From: VGWB01 sp964480945
GTDB taxonomy: Bacteria > Bacteroidota > Ignavibacteria > UBA10030
Direction of reading: 5' to 3'
DNA: 50,043 nt
Assembly (NCBI GenBank): GCA_964480945.1
Contig: CAYZRX010000021.1
Location: forward strand, 1 to 50,043
Part shown: piece after piece, positions 49,958 through 50,043 of the stretch
How positions within the stretch are numbered: the stretch's first letter is position 1
Layout: every line of letters begins with the position of its first letter
Notes under the pieces: generated by a model
The model's input: the letters and a program-made list of their open reading frames with translations, nothing else
The model's database searches: none
What the model was told of the DNA's origin: nothing
Program-made: the position numbers and the translations under genes

Positions 49958-49988
49958 CTACCGTAACGATTTTCTAGCGCTGATTCAA
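49958..49988 (-). promoter_or_regulatory. Possible promoter of the HMG-CoA synthase operon
   Basis: Minus strand: TTG (49988-49986), 20-nt spacer, TACGGTAG (49965-49958). The spacing is right but the -7 box departs from TAnnTT. The start site near 49951 would leave a 20-nt leader with the strong RBS. Confidence 0.3.
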
Positions 49989-50043
49989 GAGAGTAGTCTC
50001 GTATCTTTTTGTTTTGAATTGGAATTCGATTTAGAAGACCCCA

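Overview
The window is about 50 kb of a moderately GC-rich bacterial chromosome, most likely from the Bacteroidota–Ignavibacteriota–Chlorobiota side of the FCB group. Four things point there: a putative promoter of the form TTG-N20-TAnnTT(TG) recurs upstream of genes and matches the known Bacteroidota consensus; a DUF3098 protein is present; BshC implies bacillithiol as the low-molecular-weight thiol; and a full LolC/LolE/LolD set, Lnt and an outer-membrane barrel show a Gram-negative envelope. A run of exactly 100 N at 15777-15876 is a scaffold gap, so this is a draft assembly. No CRISPR array, prophage or transposase is visible.

Layout. 1-5.8 kb: a truncated outer-membrane barrel preceded by a small His/Cys-rich exported protein (minus strand), then an exported peroxiredoxin, a PD40 beta-propeller protein, an SDR and an exported M28 peptidase with a PDZ domain (plus). 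5.9-15.5 kb, all minus: a Yip1/zincin/small-protein operon; tryptophanase coupled to a peroxiredoxin; apt and an enoyl-CoA hydratase; glnA behind an Lrp-type regulator; and a PASTA protein-rpe-nagA operon. 16-19.8 kb, plus: nucleoside salvage (cdd, tdk, purine nucleoside phosphorylase) and bshC. 19.8-31.5 kb, minus: an orphan UgpC-type ATPase, aroA, and the conserved operon rimP-nusA-infB-rbfA-truB-ribF-rpsO-pnp. 31.6-39.8 kb, minus: a tightly packed series acyP-ispF-dedA-pap2-lnt-ltaE-thioesterase-trpE-trpG-LOG protein. 39.9-41.2 kb: a CMD-family gene, tRNA-Leu(GAG), tRNA-Lys(TTT) and the DUF3098 gene. 41.3-49.9 kb, minus: HMG-CoA synthase, thiolase, DUF35, AtuA-type protein, small AtuA-associated protein, prfB, two LolC/E permeases and lolD.

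Most notable points. (1) An archaeal-type acetoacetyl-CoA thiolase/HMG-CoA synthase/DUF35 cassette is joined in one operon to an AtuA-type pair of unknown function, in a bacterium that also carries the MEP-pathway gene ispF. (2) About ten putative promoters share TTG, a 20-nt spacer (once 19) and TAnnTT. (3) Intrinsic terminators sit just 5' of a start codon at four loci (rimP/nusA, DUF3098, peroxiredoxin-tnaA, CMD); at two of them the putative promoter lies upstream of the hairpin, which suggests attenuation. (4) prfB keeps the classical +1 frameshift site. (5) The exported peroxiredoxin appears to start at a rare ATT codon.

All functions are read from sequence motifs and family knowledge; no database search or expression data were available.
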